Made by a program: the position numbers and the translations under genes | DNA from: Acanthosepion lycidas | Taxonomy: Eukaryota > Mollusca > Cephalopoda > Sepiida > Sepiidae | Direction: 5' to 3' | Length of the DNA: 64,000 nt | Assembly: GCA_963932145.1 (NCBI GenBank) | Contig: OZ010613.1 | Span: 40,326,581-40,390,580 of the forward strand | In this document: positions 12,721 to 24,714 of the stretch, one piece after another | Position numbering within the stretch: position 1 is the stretch's first letter | Layout of the letters: every line of letters starts with the position of its first letter | Notes under the pieces: model-generated | What the model was told of the DNA's origin: nothing | Databases searched by the model: none | Seen by the model: the letters and a program-made list of their open reading frames with translations, nothing else

Positions 12721-13884
12721 ACTTATTCAATGGCAAATATAATGTTACTTAATTCAATAGATATTGAACATAAAGAGGACATTTTAGAGCAATATAAAGT
12801 TTGATATACAATTACATTTACAAGAATCACTTGAACTATTGCCATCATTCTTTGACTAACATAATGATCCATTTCTCAAAAGTTCATTCTTAAATTAAAT
12901 ACAAAGTATTAAAGTAAATACAGGCAACTTTCACATACACAAGTAATGACAGCAAAACTAGTAGTCATGACACATAGCAAAGAGATGGGTATAACAAATA
13001 AAACAAAAGGCTGGCTGAATGCCAAATAAAGTAGGGGTAAAAAATCAAATAGAATATAGGTAAAATAGAAGAGTTTGCTGGTAAGACATGGCTGTCATGG
13101 TTATCATGAAAGGAGTTGGGAAAACCTTTGTCCAACAATAGATTCACAATGGTTGCTGATGATGCTTTATTTTGGTAAATAAAATTCAATTCCTTAACAT
13201 ATCAATTAACATGAGGCCATCTATGTTTTTAAGCTACCATTAGGAATTTACATAAAAGATGACTTATGCTTTATTTTGAGAAATAAAATTCAATTCATTA
13301 AATTATAAAGAATGGTGCCAATATGAGTCCTTGGTACAGGCTTTGTTTTTCTCCACCATAGTGTCATGTCATATGACACTTTTGTGTCAATCATTTTCAA
13401 AAAAAAAAAAAAAAAAAAAAAAAAAACTGTTCTACAAAAGAAGGTTAAAAAAATAAAACTGAAAAGGTTTTTATTGTTATTTAGAGAGAGAAAAAAAAAA
13501 GACACTTACACACAGAAAACATGCAAAAGCTTGGTAAAGAAAAAAATCCTATCAATAAAAAGGGGAAGCATTAGGAAAAAAAATGAACACATACATTGAT
13601 AATCTATTGAGACAGATATATCTAGAGACAAGATGAGGTTCTAACAACCTATTTATTTTTTGTTTGCTTAAGGATAGTGGTTTCAATTTAATATAAATGG
13701 TCTCAAGGATTTTTAGAAGATAGCTGGAATGTGATTTGCTCAAAATGGAGAATATATCCTCACGGAAGGAAGATACACATACCCAATTTTTGATAAAACA
13801 TTATGAGATTGCAAACCTAGAACATTTATGCAAATTTTCCTATCAATCCTTTAATAAAATTGTGGGAGCGATGTACATGTGCTG
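12721..13884. other. A+T-rich DNA, nothing recognised
   Basis: Two similar 'ttattttg.naaataaaattcaatt' blocks occur near 13165 and 13272, suggesting a small local duplication. Poly-A occupies 13400-13427. No gene was supported. Confidence 0.45.
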
Positions 13885-14050
13885 ATTGACTCATTCATTC
13901 ATTTTTATGGCTTATCAACCCCTTTGCAGGTTATTTAAAGCCAGAAGATATTTTTTAGAATAAGTATTTGGGGGAGGAAATAATAATGGTTTAGAGATAT
14001 GAGTTTTACTAATTAACCCATAGTTGGAGGAAGGGGGGGGGAGGTCATAC
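13885..14050 (-). mobile_element. 5S/tRNA SINE, 3' part only
   Basis: On plus it reads 'atggcttatcaacccctttg', then 'caggttatttaaagccagaa', the reverse complement of the tail seen at 9385-9420, and continues to the 'ttactaattaacccatagt' segment. The 5' head is missing. The flanking 'gattgactcattcattcatt' stretch is the SINE's short tandem 3' terminus. Confidence 0.75.
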
Positions 14051-14214
14051 CTAATAAGCATTTGATAGACAAGAAATTATGCGGATATAAAATGGGAGAT
14101 CAAGTCTATATTACAATTAGTATATAAACTGATCACTCACCTTATGGCCATGGTTATTTCTATATATTTATTATTCCAGAGAATGTAAATAAATTCAAAA
14201 GACATGCCTATATA
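14051..14214. other. Short unassigned spacer
   Basis: Lies between two minus-oriented SINE copies. No family match was recognised. Confidence 0.4.
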
Positions 14215-14510
14215 GCTAATTAGCATTTCATTGATTCATGTAGGTTATTTAGAACCAGAAAATTTTAGATTGTAAAAATGTTTATTTCATTTTTTGGTGG
14301 GGAGAGGAGATAATGGTTTAGTGATACAAGTCTTACTAATTAACCTATAGTTGTGCGGGGAGAGAAGAGGTGGATTCACACTTTTCCCAAAGGTATGTGC
14401 ACATAATTGAATGTAAAGAACCCAATGGGAATTGGGACTCAACTCTCCAATTAACAATTCCAAGCTATTATCCATTACACCACCTGTGCAGATGCACATG
14501 TGCGTCAGAA
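14215..14510 (-). mobile_element. tRNA-headed SINE copy lacking 5S head
   Basis: On the minus strand it starts with a tRNA-like segment (the plus strand shows 'aacaattccaagctattatc' followed by 'cattacacc', the complement of the B-to-A box region) and runs to the 'ccagaa...aggttattt' tail near 14250. The 5S part seen in the other copies is not recognisable upstream of about 14510. Confidence 0.7.
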
Positions 14511-14825
14511 GTAATAAGCCACAAGACATATACCATGCAATAGTAAATATCTAAACGAAAAATATTGGTGAGAGTCTGTCCTACCTACATTGGCCAGGTA
14601 GTTAAGAGGTACTTGCAAAATGCAATCTGAATTGACCAGTATCTACCTGAGAAGACAAGTACTTGAGAAGTGAAAGAAAAAAAGTTTCTCAGCACCTAAA
14701 TTTACCATAAGCAGGTTAAGAAAGTATAGTCAGTCAAGTGCATATGTGATACATGCTTGGGTGATCATGTCTCTTTCAATTCATAACTGACTAGGCAGAA
14801 GATTTCCCATAGTAGGCTGCCATAT
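14511..14825. other. Unassigned DNA between SINE copies
   Basis: A tRNA-sized segment at 14570-14720 ('ctacctacattggccaggta' and a related 'tatctacctgagaagaca' block) is not assignable to a family. No gene was recognised. Confidence 0.35.
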
Positions 14826-15035
14826 CTTTCTGCGATAGACTGGTTGCCAACAAAGGCAATAGGGCCCAGACTGTCCTGCTATTCAATCCATACATAGAGG
14901 AAGAAGAGAGGATTCATAACTTTCCCAAGGATATTTGCCTGTAAATGAATGTAATGAATCTGCCTAAAATTTTAACTTGGCTCTCTAATTTCACATTCCA
15001 AACTTAACTCTTACACTACACCTCCAATAAACTAT
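14826..15035 (-). mobile_element. Partial tRNA-headed SINE copy
   Basis: Shares with the neighbouring copies the plus-strand blocks 'gaggattcataactttccca', 'tgaatgtaatgaatctgcct' and a terminal 'cttacactacacctcc', which is the complement of the tRNA-like head. The 3' tail is absent or diverged beyond recognition. Confidence 0.65.
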
Positions 15036-15524
15036 AGAAGAATTAAAAAACAAAAAAAACAAACATATATCTCCCACCTTACTATTCATATGCTCATAGT
15101 ATCTATTTCTAGTTACAAAGTCAAGCTACAAAACTATATACATGAAAACTAAGACAATCTGAAAACATTCTCTAGTAATATTTCACAAAAAGAAAAAGTG
15201 AATGTAAAGAAATATAAATGCACAAAAACCTGAATATCATAAAACTTACAACCTCAACAAGTTTGTAAGTAATGAAAGAAAAACAAATTAAAAAGCAAAA
15301 AACAAAAAAAAAAAAAACAATCTATTTATAGCAATGTTCAGCAAACTTTTGTTAAAAAAAACAAACACTAGAAAACGATTTAGTTTAAACATTAGGTTCC
15401 CACATCCTGGTGACCCTGAGCTAACACGAATAATTTGGTCCATTATCATCAAATTTGGACGGCAAGAGGAAAGTGAGGGAATTTAATTTCAGAATAAGAC
15501 AGATGCTAACTTCTCAACAGAGCA
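15036..15524. other. A+T-rich DNA, nothing recognised
   Basis: Only A-rich runs, such as 15300-15320, and no family match. Confidence 0.45.
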
Positions 15525-16490
15525 GCTTATAGCCATATCAGTTCTCATATAATCACCAAAATTAAGCAATGTTGAGTTTGGTCAGTATTTAGATGGGTGA
15601 TTGCTTGGGAGTATCAGGTGCTATATGCTTAGATCTGCAGGTGGCATAGTGGATAATAGCACAGAATTGGAAATCAGAGAGCATAGTTCCAATTCCAGTC
15701 AAATTTGTTATATCCAGTTACAAAGAAAAAAGCTTGGGAAAGAGTATGAATCCACCTCTTCTCCTCTCTCCCCAAGCAATGGTTTAATTAGTAGGATTTG
15801 TATCATTAAATATCTCCCAAAAAATATTACAATGATTTGTATCATTAAATATCTCCCAAAAAATATTACAATGATTTGTATCATTAAATATCTCCCAAAA
15901 AATATTACAATGATTTGTATCATTAAATATCTCCCAAAAAATATTACAATGATTTGTATCATTAAATATCTCCCAAAAAATATTACAATGATTTGTATCA
16001 TTAAATATCTCCCAAAAAATATTACAATGATTTGTATCATTAAATATCTCCCAAAAAATATTACAATGATTTGTATCATTAAATATCTCCCAAAAAATAT
16101 TACAATGATTTGTATCATTAAATATCTCCCAAAAAATATTACAATGATTTGTATCATTAAATATCTCCCAAAAAATATTACAATGATTTGTATCATTAAA
16201 TATCTCCCAAAAAATATTACAATGATTTGTATCATTAAATATCTCCCAAAAAATATTACAATGATTTGTATCATTAAATATCTCCCAAAAAATATTACAA
16301 TGATTTGTATCATTAAATATCTCCCAAAAAATATTACAATGATTTGTATCATTAAATATCTCCCAAAAAATATTACGATTTGTATCATTAAATATCTCCC
16401 AAAAATATTACAATCTAAAAATATTCTCTGACTTTAAATAACATGCAAAAGGTTGACAAGCCATAAAAAAAAATTAAAAAAAAAATTAAA
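15525..16490 (+). mobile_element. 5S/tRNA SINE interrupted by internal tandem expansion
   Basis: The 5S-like head runs from about 15525 ('gcttatagccatatca') through 'aattaagcaatgttgagttt' and 'cagtatttagatgggtgatt'. A tRNA-like segment follows ('atagtggataatagcac', 'agttccaattccag'), then the SINE body. At 15795 the body is replaced by an array of sixteen units to about 16413, after which the normal SINE tail resumes ('tttaaataacatgcaaaagg' then 'ttgacaagcc') with an A-rich end. This shows that the array grew inside the SINE after insertion or in its source copy. Confidence 0.85.
15795..16413 (+). repeat. Sixteen 39-bp tandem units inside a SINE
   Basis: Fifteen units spaced exactly 39 bp start at 15795 with the block 'gatttgtatcattaaatatc'. 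The next unit starts at 16377, three bases early, and the last unit is one base short. The single-copy counterpart is at 9330-9370 in the SINE at 9070-9454. Because 39 is divisible by three, open frames persist on both strands; they are not genes. Confidence 0.95.
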
Positions 16491-16941
16491 TCTCAGAGCA
16501 TTTCTTAACAGTGTATTTGTCAGTTTCAGTAAAATTTTAATATGCACAAATCTACATATACAAATTAAATCCTCAGAGCACTAACGAACTTCTGTGTAGA
16601 TGATACCACATTTTATGGAAGCACCTCTCAAAATCTATGTTTAGAGACTTGCAACTGATCTCTCATCTAAAGTAATTTTAATAGCTCAAAACAGGTGAAA
16701 AAAAAAAAACTGGCTTGTAACATTCAATACCTCAAAAACCAAGTTAGTATCATTTCATCATCACCAAGCTTTCTCCAGTTATAATAAACGATTGCACTTC
16801 CAATGAAGCTCCATGTTTTGAATGTATATTGGGACTAAAGTTCACTCTAGAGCTCAAGTGGAACTCATAATCCATTGCTAAAAAATCTGTAAAAATGGTC
16901 ATCTCATTCTACCACTCCAGGATGTACCAAATTCCTTTTGC
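16491..16941. other. A+T-rich DNA, nothing recognised
   Basis: No family match or coding frame. It sits between the expanded SINE and the composite retroposon N1. Confidence 0.4.
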
Positions 16942-17310
16942 CGTCCTGGGTATGATGATAAACTACATCCACATCCTGGGTAAGACGATAAACTACGTCC
17001 AACACCAAGGCCTTTGATCAGGAGGTTTTGAGTTGCATGGAACCATCTCTTAATTGCTTGTGTTCCCAGGTCCAACCTGACTCAGAGTGGTAACATCTGT
17101 TAGGGTCCCAGCTATGGGTAAAAAGTTAACCCTCAAAATGGGGTCAAAACACTATGAAAGTGTAAAAATAGGTTTTAATACAAGAAATACTTTTTAAAAA
17201 ATTATTACCAGCAATACATTTTGGAAAAAAAAAAAAAAAAAAAATTACCAGCTATAAAATTCTTGTTGGCATTAAATAACCTATTGAAATTGATAGGCTG
17301 TAAAACAAAA
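16942..17310 (+). mobile_element. Composite short retroposon N, copy 1
   Basis: Begins with two copies of a roughly 30-36 bp head unit ('tcctgggtatgatgataaac', 'tacatcc'). It continues through an unmatched 150-bp part, then two blocks of 'attaccagcaata' and 'attaccagctata', and ends with a SINE-like tail 'ggcattaaataacctattga' and 'taggctgtaaaac'. The same order is seen at 28854-29131 (-) and 59819-60458 (+). The head resembles no tRNA or 5S sequence that I can name. Confidence 0.65.
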
Positions 17311-17314
17311 CAAA

Positions 17315-17800
17315 CCAACTCCTCCTGCCATGCTTTGTCTTTACAAGAGTCAGACTAGACCAAAAATAGGATTATTACTGCTATATCTGAGCTGGCACTG
17401 CTCAAACCTCATTTTCAGCCTTGATAGAGTTCAGAATCATTTACATGATCTTGTAGGGGATGACTTATTTCTACTCTGCAGCCTCTTTCCTCAGAGATGC
17501 CACATTGCAAGCCTGTTGTTACTCTGTCGTTGTTTCTACGGCAAATGTTCAGATGAGCGCCATCATTAGGTTCCCTCAGTTCAGACCTTTAATCACTAAG
17601 ACTCACCATGATATCTCCACAGTCAAATTACTTTAATTTCCTCCATATTCCAGTTGTAAAGAGGAAGTTCCACTCAGCATTTTTCCAAGAAATGTTATTT
17701 TGTGAAACTGTGTGAATGCTTTTATGAACACTACAATTTTTAACCACTTTAAGTTGAGGATTAATTGTTACTTATCCTCCTTATCATCACCTACCCCTAA
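17315..17800 (+). mobile_element. LINE reverse-transcriptase C-terminal fragment (family C)
   Basis: The frame from 17330 reads 'LYKSQTRPK' followed by 'SLDRVQNHLHDLVGDDLF', 'RCHIASLLLLCRCFYGKCSDE', which fits the C-terminal region of non-LTR reverse transcriptases of the jockey/CR1 group ('LYKSQIRPKMEYC', 'SLDRVQ.R', 'RRDVASL.LFYRYFHGKCS.EL'). Similarity continues in other frames to about 17790 ('ILWN', 'LRINCYLSSLS'). Frame changes and stops show that it is dead. It directly follows composite retroposon N1. Confidence 0.8.
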
Positions 17801-17959
17801 CATTTTTATCACATGTCCTTCAGCAAAACTACCTTGAGTGACCCTTGAACCATGTATTGGATGCATTTTAGTTACAAATCATTGTTGTTTTAGGGGTTTA
17901 AAAACTGTGAAAAGTTATCTTTGCATTTGAGATTTTACTCAACCCTAGATATTATGACA

Positions 17960-18520
17960 ATGTCATCTAGTTTGTTAATTAAAAAATAGAAAGAAAATGT
18001 CAGAATATCACAAATGAGTAAAGACTTCTTTTGAAGAAAACATTCATTGAATCCATCACAATAAGAAGGCCAAAAACAATGAAACATACATCTGTATGGA
18101 TTGGTGATAGAAAAAGAACATTACTCAACAGTTCTTAGTTGACATTAGCAGAGTTGGTTGGCTGATCTAATACCTAAGTAGAATGGTAAAGTATTAAAAA
18201 CCATGTTGCCAATATACATTAAGAATTAAAAAAAAAAAAAAATGCCAATAAAGGAAAGAAAAAGCCTATTGACAATCACAGTGTCTCACTAGAAATACCA
18301 GCTTTGCATGGCTATTTGAAGCCATAAGAGATAAGGAAGGTGACAGCTGTCTAGTTTGCTTGCAGCTCAGTAACCAGTCTCTTGGCTGGCTATATATTTT
18401 TCTTCCTGCTCATATGGAGTTGTCATGTGTGACACTTTATATGTAAGGACAGATAATTCTTTTTGTATCACAACAGGTACCACTCCCTAAAGAGGTTCTA
18501 CAACTTGTCAGTGCTAGAGG
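17960..18520 (-). repeat. LTR-like repeat, 3' copy of the Gypsy-type element
   Basis: Pairs with 22889-23430. Shared blocks include 'ttggttggctgatct/ctaattggctgaact', 'aaaaagcct', 'gatagccatgtgg/catggctatttg' and 'gttgtcatgtgtgacacttt/attgtcacatgacacttt'. Divergence is high and the boundaries are fuzzy. Confidence 0.6.
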
Positions 18521-21500
18521 AGTGTGTGCAACATGAGCAAATTTTATGTATATTAGCTGAATAAAGACCAATGCCTACATAATACAAGAATGAAAGAAAC
18601 AATTCAAAAGGACATATGATGTAGTTCCTTCACAGTGAAAAAAAAACAAAAAAAAACAAAACCTTGTTCATAAGACTATACTGCAAAGCAAGAAATGGAG
18701 GTCTATTTCAGCCACAATAAAAACTGATTACAATAGCAATCAATTAGGAACTCTAATATAAATGACCAAACCATATTGTTTTTTGAATGTCTGGTGTTAT
18801 AAGAGGCATCCCCAAAATCTTCCTATTTCCAAAAATACAGCATCCAGAAGAGTAGGTTTTAATCTGTCCAAGGTAATTTTGGGGGTTACATTTTTTTTAC
18901 ATAGTAAGTATCAAATTTTGGGCATCTTTTCAAAAACCTGAATGGTTCCCTGTAAGGTTACTGTAGAAGGGCCTCCCAGTTGCATTTTGTACAAAAGATT
19001 AGTACATGACTGTGATGGTTTGGGTGTGAAAGTTGATTTCTGACTTTAGACTGAGGATTTATGTCAAGTTTGGAACTTCTGTCTTCAACTTTCATTTATT
19101 GTCATTGTAAGCAGGTTACACCAATGAATGGATGTAAGATTTCATGCATGGCCAGATAAATCAATCTGCAATCAGTTGGATACATGCATTAATGCCAGAA
19201 TGTAACAGATTGTGCAAGGCGAACAAAAAATTTTCTTTTTCAATGATTCAAGAAAAAAAAATGGCAAAAATGACCATTACTGGTGTTACACATGATTTCA
19301 ATAAGTAAATAGTGTAAGGATACAAAAGCCGATTATATCCCTTTGGTTGAGATAAGCCACATGACGGTTGCTTAGGGGTGTCAATTCAGACAATGACAAA
19401 AGTGGTCAGTCATTCTTTCAGTCAGTAAGCTTATTGGATTCAATACACAAGTTTTTAGTCCAGCTGATAAATGCCGAGGCTTACAACTCCATGGTGCTAT
19501 TTCACTTTGGGAATATATCTTCCCCATATATAGAAATCTCCAGCTAGCAGTCCCCAATTTGGTAAAACCCAAGACACACAGTTTCCAGTTCACAGAATAT
19601 GTCTTCGCTTGGGATACAGATGAATCCAGCTGGTGCGAATCTGGTGTCCTAAACATGGCTTCTCCAGAAACCGAGAAGTATCTTCATGTTATATGAAAAA
19701 CTATTTTCATTCTCCTTTCACTGTGCTCGACTGCATTGATACATGATATATTATTCTCTGCATGGAACACATGTAAATATGTATATATAGTTTTTTGTGT
19801 ATGTTTTAGTGGTATAAAAGTCTCTCCAAGAACAAAACAGGTTTATCATTCCTTTTCTTTTCAGCCATTCTGTTCAGTCCATGAAATATGATGTTATCAT
19901 GGATATAATAATGCCCATAGTGAGGAAAATACAAATGGGAAAATAAACTTGTCTTCCATAGCTCTCACTCATTATAACAGCATCAAGAACAGGAGTGTTT
20001 GTGAAATGTAATTATGTAGAACTATTTTGAAGTTAACGGCTTTGCAGCTTCCAGTCTTTTTCTCGTTTCTTAGCAAATGTCTGATATTCCATGATAGGGT
20101 GTAACAAAAAAAAAACAAACAAAAATAATGTCTTAATACTGTGTGACATTGTGTCCATAGGAATACTATCCACATCTACAATAAAACATATGTCCTAGAT
20201 AAACTGAACATGGTAGAGAAAATGTCTAATCTCTCTAGGGGAGAAAGAGCATTTATCTGACATGGGCCCGAAAACCTCAATAAATGGTTTATGGTCTGTA
20301 ACATGACAATTTCTTCTCTCCAGTTGCTAACAATTTTCTAAAAGAGATCAGTTGCTAATATCCATCGATATTCTGTTGTAAAATAGCACCAATACCAACA
20401 GATAAACATAGTTCTCTACCCAGGATAATATGCAATAACTTAGCTGCATGGAATAAAATGGACTTAATTTTATAAGATTTTAATGTCTGGCCACATCCAG
20501 GGAGTAGAAAAAAAAAAAAAGATGCAGATAATTCTGATATAGCTGCTGCTTTTGTAAGTAATGCCCACTGAACTGATCTGATGTTCTAAGAAAATGACTT
20601 TGGACTTCCAAAAATTCACATTTAACATGGTTTATTACAACAAATTTTTTGAATCACCTGGAAATGAGATGAATATAACATCTTTTCTCTTTCACTGTAT
20701 GTAAGAATATCATCTCTGTAAATGCAAACTATGCAAGATGTAGTCAATAAATCTTTGAAAAGACTGCACCACATTCCAAAGACTAAACAGAATATATAGA
20801 AACTCAAATAGTTCAAATGGTATTGTGATAGCAGTCTTAGGGATGTGATCAGATGCCACAGACATTTAATGGTAAGCTCTGAGATCTAATTTTGTGAAAA
20901 ACCCTTTTACATTAAACAATAGTTATAAATTCATGCACGTGTGGAATGGGACAATGGTCCAAATTGGTAACTGCATTTACCACCCTATAATCTCCACAAG
21001 AACACCAAGTGCCACTATCAGAACCAGGTGTAGTGAAGATGACCAGTTACTATCTGACAAACAGACAATAACCAGCTCCATTATCTGGCTGAATTTGGTC
21101 TTAGTTTCTCTGGCATCAACAGTCACAGATAAGTAACGAGTGGTATTGGAAATGTGCATGATGTTGTATGGCAAATCTTATGTATCAAAAGAGGGTTTAT
21201 TAATACTGCAAAAACTGTCAGAGCTTATGAAAGTTGGCATTGTTTTCAATATTAGTCACAGTGGAGTATGACAGTACATAATCGATCCTAATGACTTAAC
21301 ATGCATGTTAGGTTTAATTAAACAATACATAAATTTTTTTAACTGGGCATCTAAAAAGGATCTTATCTAGACTTTTTTTATTAACTTGTTCAATCTTGCT
21401 TGTAACTTTTGCTGATTGTCGAGCATCTTGTCTATTGTGTTTTGGCCAGTGTTTAAACCCTGGCTATTGATAATGTAACACTAGAGAAAATGACTTACCA

Positions 21501-22888
21501 CTGGGTCGAAAATGGATTTAAATGTGCCTCACATGTAAAATATTCCAAAAAAGAAAATGACAGCTTTATTAGTCATAATTAAAAAAAAAAAAAAAAAAAA
21601 AAATAGATCTGAGTTGGATAGACTTTGTGAAAATCTTTTAACCTATGCTAATTTGAACTGCCACTCAATCTAGAAAAGGTGCTTAAAGAGGCAACAATCA
21701 GAAGCATGACTACTGTAGTGAACAGGAGATACATGTTGTTGGATTGTTTGATTGATTAGGGAATAGTATTACAATCCAGAAGAAACTGACTAAAGATAAT
21801 GTCCAAAAGGAAAATAGAAAATCTACCATGTGAGCAATTAAATTGTCAATTTTACTCTCTTCTCCTAAGGCAGCTATAACCCACTGGAAATCCAGTAACA
21901 AGTGCTGCAGAAATATGCAATAGATAAAACTTTCATCTCTACTGTCACCAGCTAGATGCGGTAGCTTCTACAGGAAGAATAATGACTGTCTGTTGTCAGC
22001 CATGACCTCTTCATGAAGAAACTGCAACATTTTCTATAATCATGTCCTGAACAACAGGTGGTAATACAGATATTGCAAGGACAAACTTCTTATTTTCTTA
22101 TGTTAACTGCTAACTTTGCAAAACTGGAAGCAAATTACAACAGATAAAGCAGGGTTCACTATAAAAAATACCAGAATTGTGTCACAACTGCCTTATTTCC
22201 AGTAGGTTATCAGGATAAAAAGAAGAATGTTAAACTGAAACTACTAAAGAGGATAAAATTGCATATATGTATATCCTATCCCAATAGAAATGCAGATTAA
22301 GAAATAGAGGGAGTGACATCACAAATGCAGTGAAAAGATTAATTTAGGTCATGAAGAAAGGCAACCATGTTAAATAAAACTTGACTACCGAGGATTGGGA
22401 AAGAAAGACAATGCTAGCAACACTCCTGGATGGAAGATAGTTGTGACACTAAAGTAAGAGTTGTCCTGCAACAGATTTCGATGCAGAATTTTAACTTGAC
22501 AAGAAGAAGAATTGGCTAGACAGAATTTCTTTCTAAAGTCAGCAAAACAGTTTTTATAAAAAGAATGAATCATATTTTTTCTTTGTAACTTACTAACCAA
22601 CTGCTCAGAATCTATATCTTATGACCACCATAATATAAGCTTCCTGATTTTCATTTTGAAAATGCTTATTTTAGTTAGGAAGAATATGTAAATACTGGAA
22701 TTTCACAGTCTCATTGTGAATTCCATTACATTTCTAGTGGGAGTTCTAAAATCTCAACAAAAAAGGAATGATATAAGAGCAGCTTATCTTTGTCTTGGAC
22801 CTATTCTGAAAATTTACAAGTCATGAAATATCAGTTTTGTAAGTTTTGATATCAACTTGAAAGTACGAGCCACATAGGTGCCACCAAA

Positions 22889-23430
22889 TGTAGCGATTTG
22901 AAATTCTTGTGCATCAAATGTACAGAGAGGGAAAAGCACATTTACAAATTAAGAATGCCTCACTGGGTAGTATTCAATCACTTTGGGGGACACCAGTATA
23001 AAGATTGACAAGAAAAAAAAATTCGGCAATTATTAGCTTGCATTAACGGAGCTAATTGGCTGAACTAAAACACCAAAATAGAAAGGTGCGGAAAGTTTCA
23101 TGTGCAATACATTTATATACAAAATGTCATTTGAAGGTATTAAAAACTAAGTTGCCCATGTTTCCAAGTAAATTACCACACAGTGAGAAAGCGAAACACT
23201 GACAAGAAAAAAGCCTCTTAAATGCTAGTGTTCCACCAGAGATAGCCATGTGGAGCCAGTATCTCTTGAGTCATGAGAAACGAAAAAGAAAAATACCCAA
23301 CTAGTAACAGAATTTTTTGGTTGGCTTTATTTTCCCCCTCTTGTGTAGAATTGTCACATGACACTTTACATCTAAGGCCAAATAATTATTCTTATATCCT
23401 ACTAGTCAGGCATGGTCACCAATACCAGAG
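22889..23430 (-). repeat. LTR-like repeat, 5' copy of the Gypsy-type element
   Basis: Begins on plus with 'tgtagcg' next to the primer-binding-site-like segment and extends to about 23430. It is the partner of 17960-18520. Confidence 0.6.
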
Positions 23431-24196
23431 CTTTTCATTAATTGTTGCCTTCATTTCATCTAATTAGTAGCCATACTTTATCTAATCAATTATTAGTTTC
23501 TGCAGTAGGAGCTCATAGCAGAAGACTCCTTACCATAAATGCTGCACCACTTTCTTCAGATAAAAGACCAGCCTTTTTACAGTTACACATTGTTCATTTT
23601 GATAGTTTCAAAATCTTTCAAGTTCCACATTATGAAATGGATACACAAAAAAAAAAAAAAAAAAAAAAATCACTATGCTCAGTTAACAAATTACAGAGAA
23701 ACAGAGTTTGATAGGATTTTTTTCCATTTAACTAAAATGGAAGTCACACATCTAAGTGATTAACATAACCATGTTGATGCAAATGAATTCCAGTACTTGA
23801 TTTTGATAATTTCAGTATATTAGCTACCTCTCACATGTTGTTCTCAAGTAATGTCTTAATTTGATCAATGATTTACTAACCAGTGCTGCAGTATGAAACT
23901 TTGCAAACTACTTCAGATTCATTTTATTATTCATAGTAACTTTTTCATAAACCAAACAAATATATATCTTTTTTTATTTTCTTCAATCTTTAATATTGTG
24001 ATCAATAAAAACTAAACAAATTTTGACTACATTTTTTTAAACTGTACACTGATATGACAGCTGTCACAATACAATCAAAAGCAAGGTTTTTAAATGAAGT
24101 TAGTTTAAGCACTTCTAATGCTATTTAATACCAAAAACAGAATTAATATATAATGAAGTGGTGAAAAGTTCTCAACCTATCCAAGAAGAGACTTAA

Positions 24197-24229
<33 letters not shown>

Positions 24230-24284
24230 AGACTTGGTTATATTTTGGGAAACAAGTTCTCCAAGAACTTTTCAGCACTCCTGT

Positions 24285-24333
<49 letters not shown>

Positions 24334-24356
24334 TATATATATATACACACACCATA
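23431..24356. other. A+T-rich DNA with poly-A and (TA)n tracts
   Basis: Poly-A at 23647-23668 and 24199-24226, and TA/CA microsatellite at 24286-24351. No gene was recognised. The right edge abuts the pogo element's terminal repeat. Confidence 0.5.
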
Positions 24357-24714
24357 TTTTCTGGTTTGGAAGACACACCCTAACATTGGAAAGAAATTTC
24401 TAAGAAAAAAAAAATCCTTCTCATACAACAACACATTCACCCTGTGTCCCTCACATACTGGCACCACGTATTGCTTACATTAATCACTCCTCTGATTTTG
24501 TTTATATGGCAATGACATACTAGTTGGTGATTAGTAAATATACTAGACATCTTTCATTGTCCAAGGGTGGTTTTAAAAATTTTAAAAATATGCATGTAAA
24601 AATCTAAAAATAATCAAAGAAATTTTAATCATCCTCAAATTGCCAAGAACTTATCACTGCTGGATTCATGTACAAGTTCTAAACTATCATATACAGAGTC
24701 ATCATTACTGTCAG

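Larger units (their letters stand above)
17960..23430 (-). mobile_element. Broken Ty3/Gypsy-type LTR retroelement
   Basis: Two diverged direct repeats (about 17960-18520 and 22889-23430) flank about 4.4 kb. On the minus strand the right-hand repeat ends in '...gctaca' followed by a primer-binding-site-like 'tttggtggcacc' at about 22878-22889, as expected for a 5' LTR. Internal reading pieces at about 20.6-21.2 kb are recognisable as Gypsy-type reverse transcriptase; other parts are too decayed to assign. The element is broken by many interruptions throughout, and its two LTRs differ substantially, so the insertion is old. Outer boundaries are approximate. Confidence 0.65.

Noticed and set aside
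15601-16431. 276-residue plus-strand and 226-residue minus-strand repetitive proteins
   Set aside because: Both arise from the 39-bp array inside a SINE; open on both strands, which coding sequence would not be.
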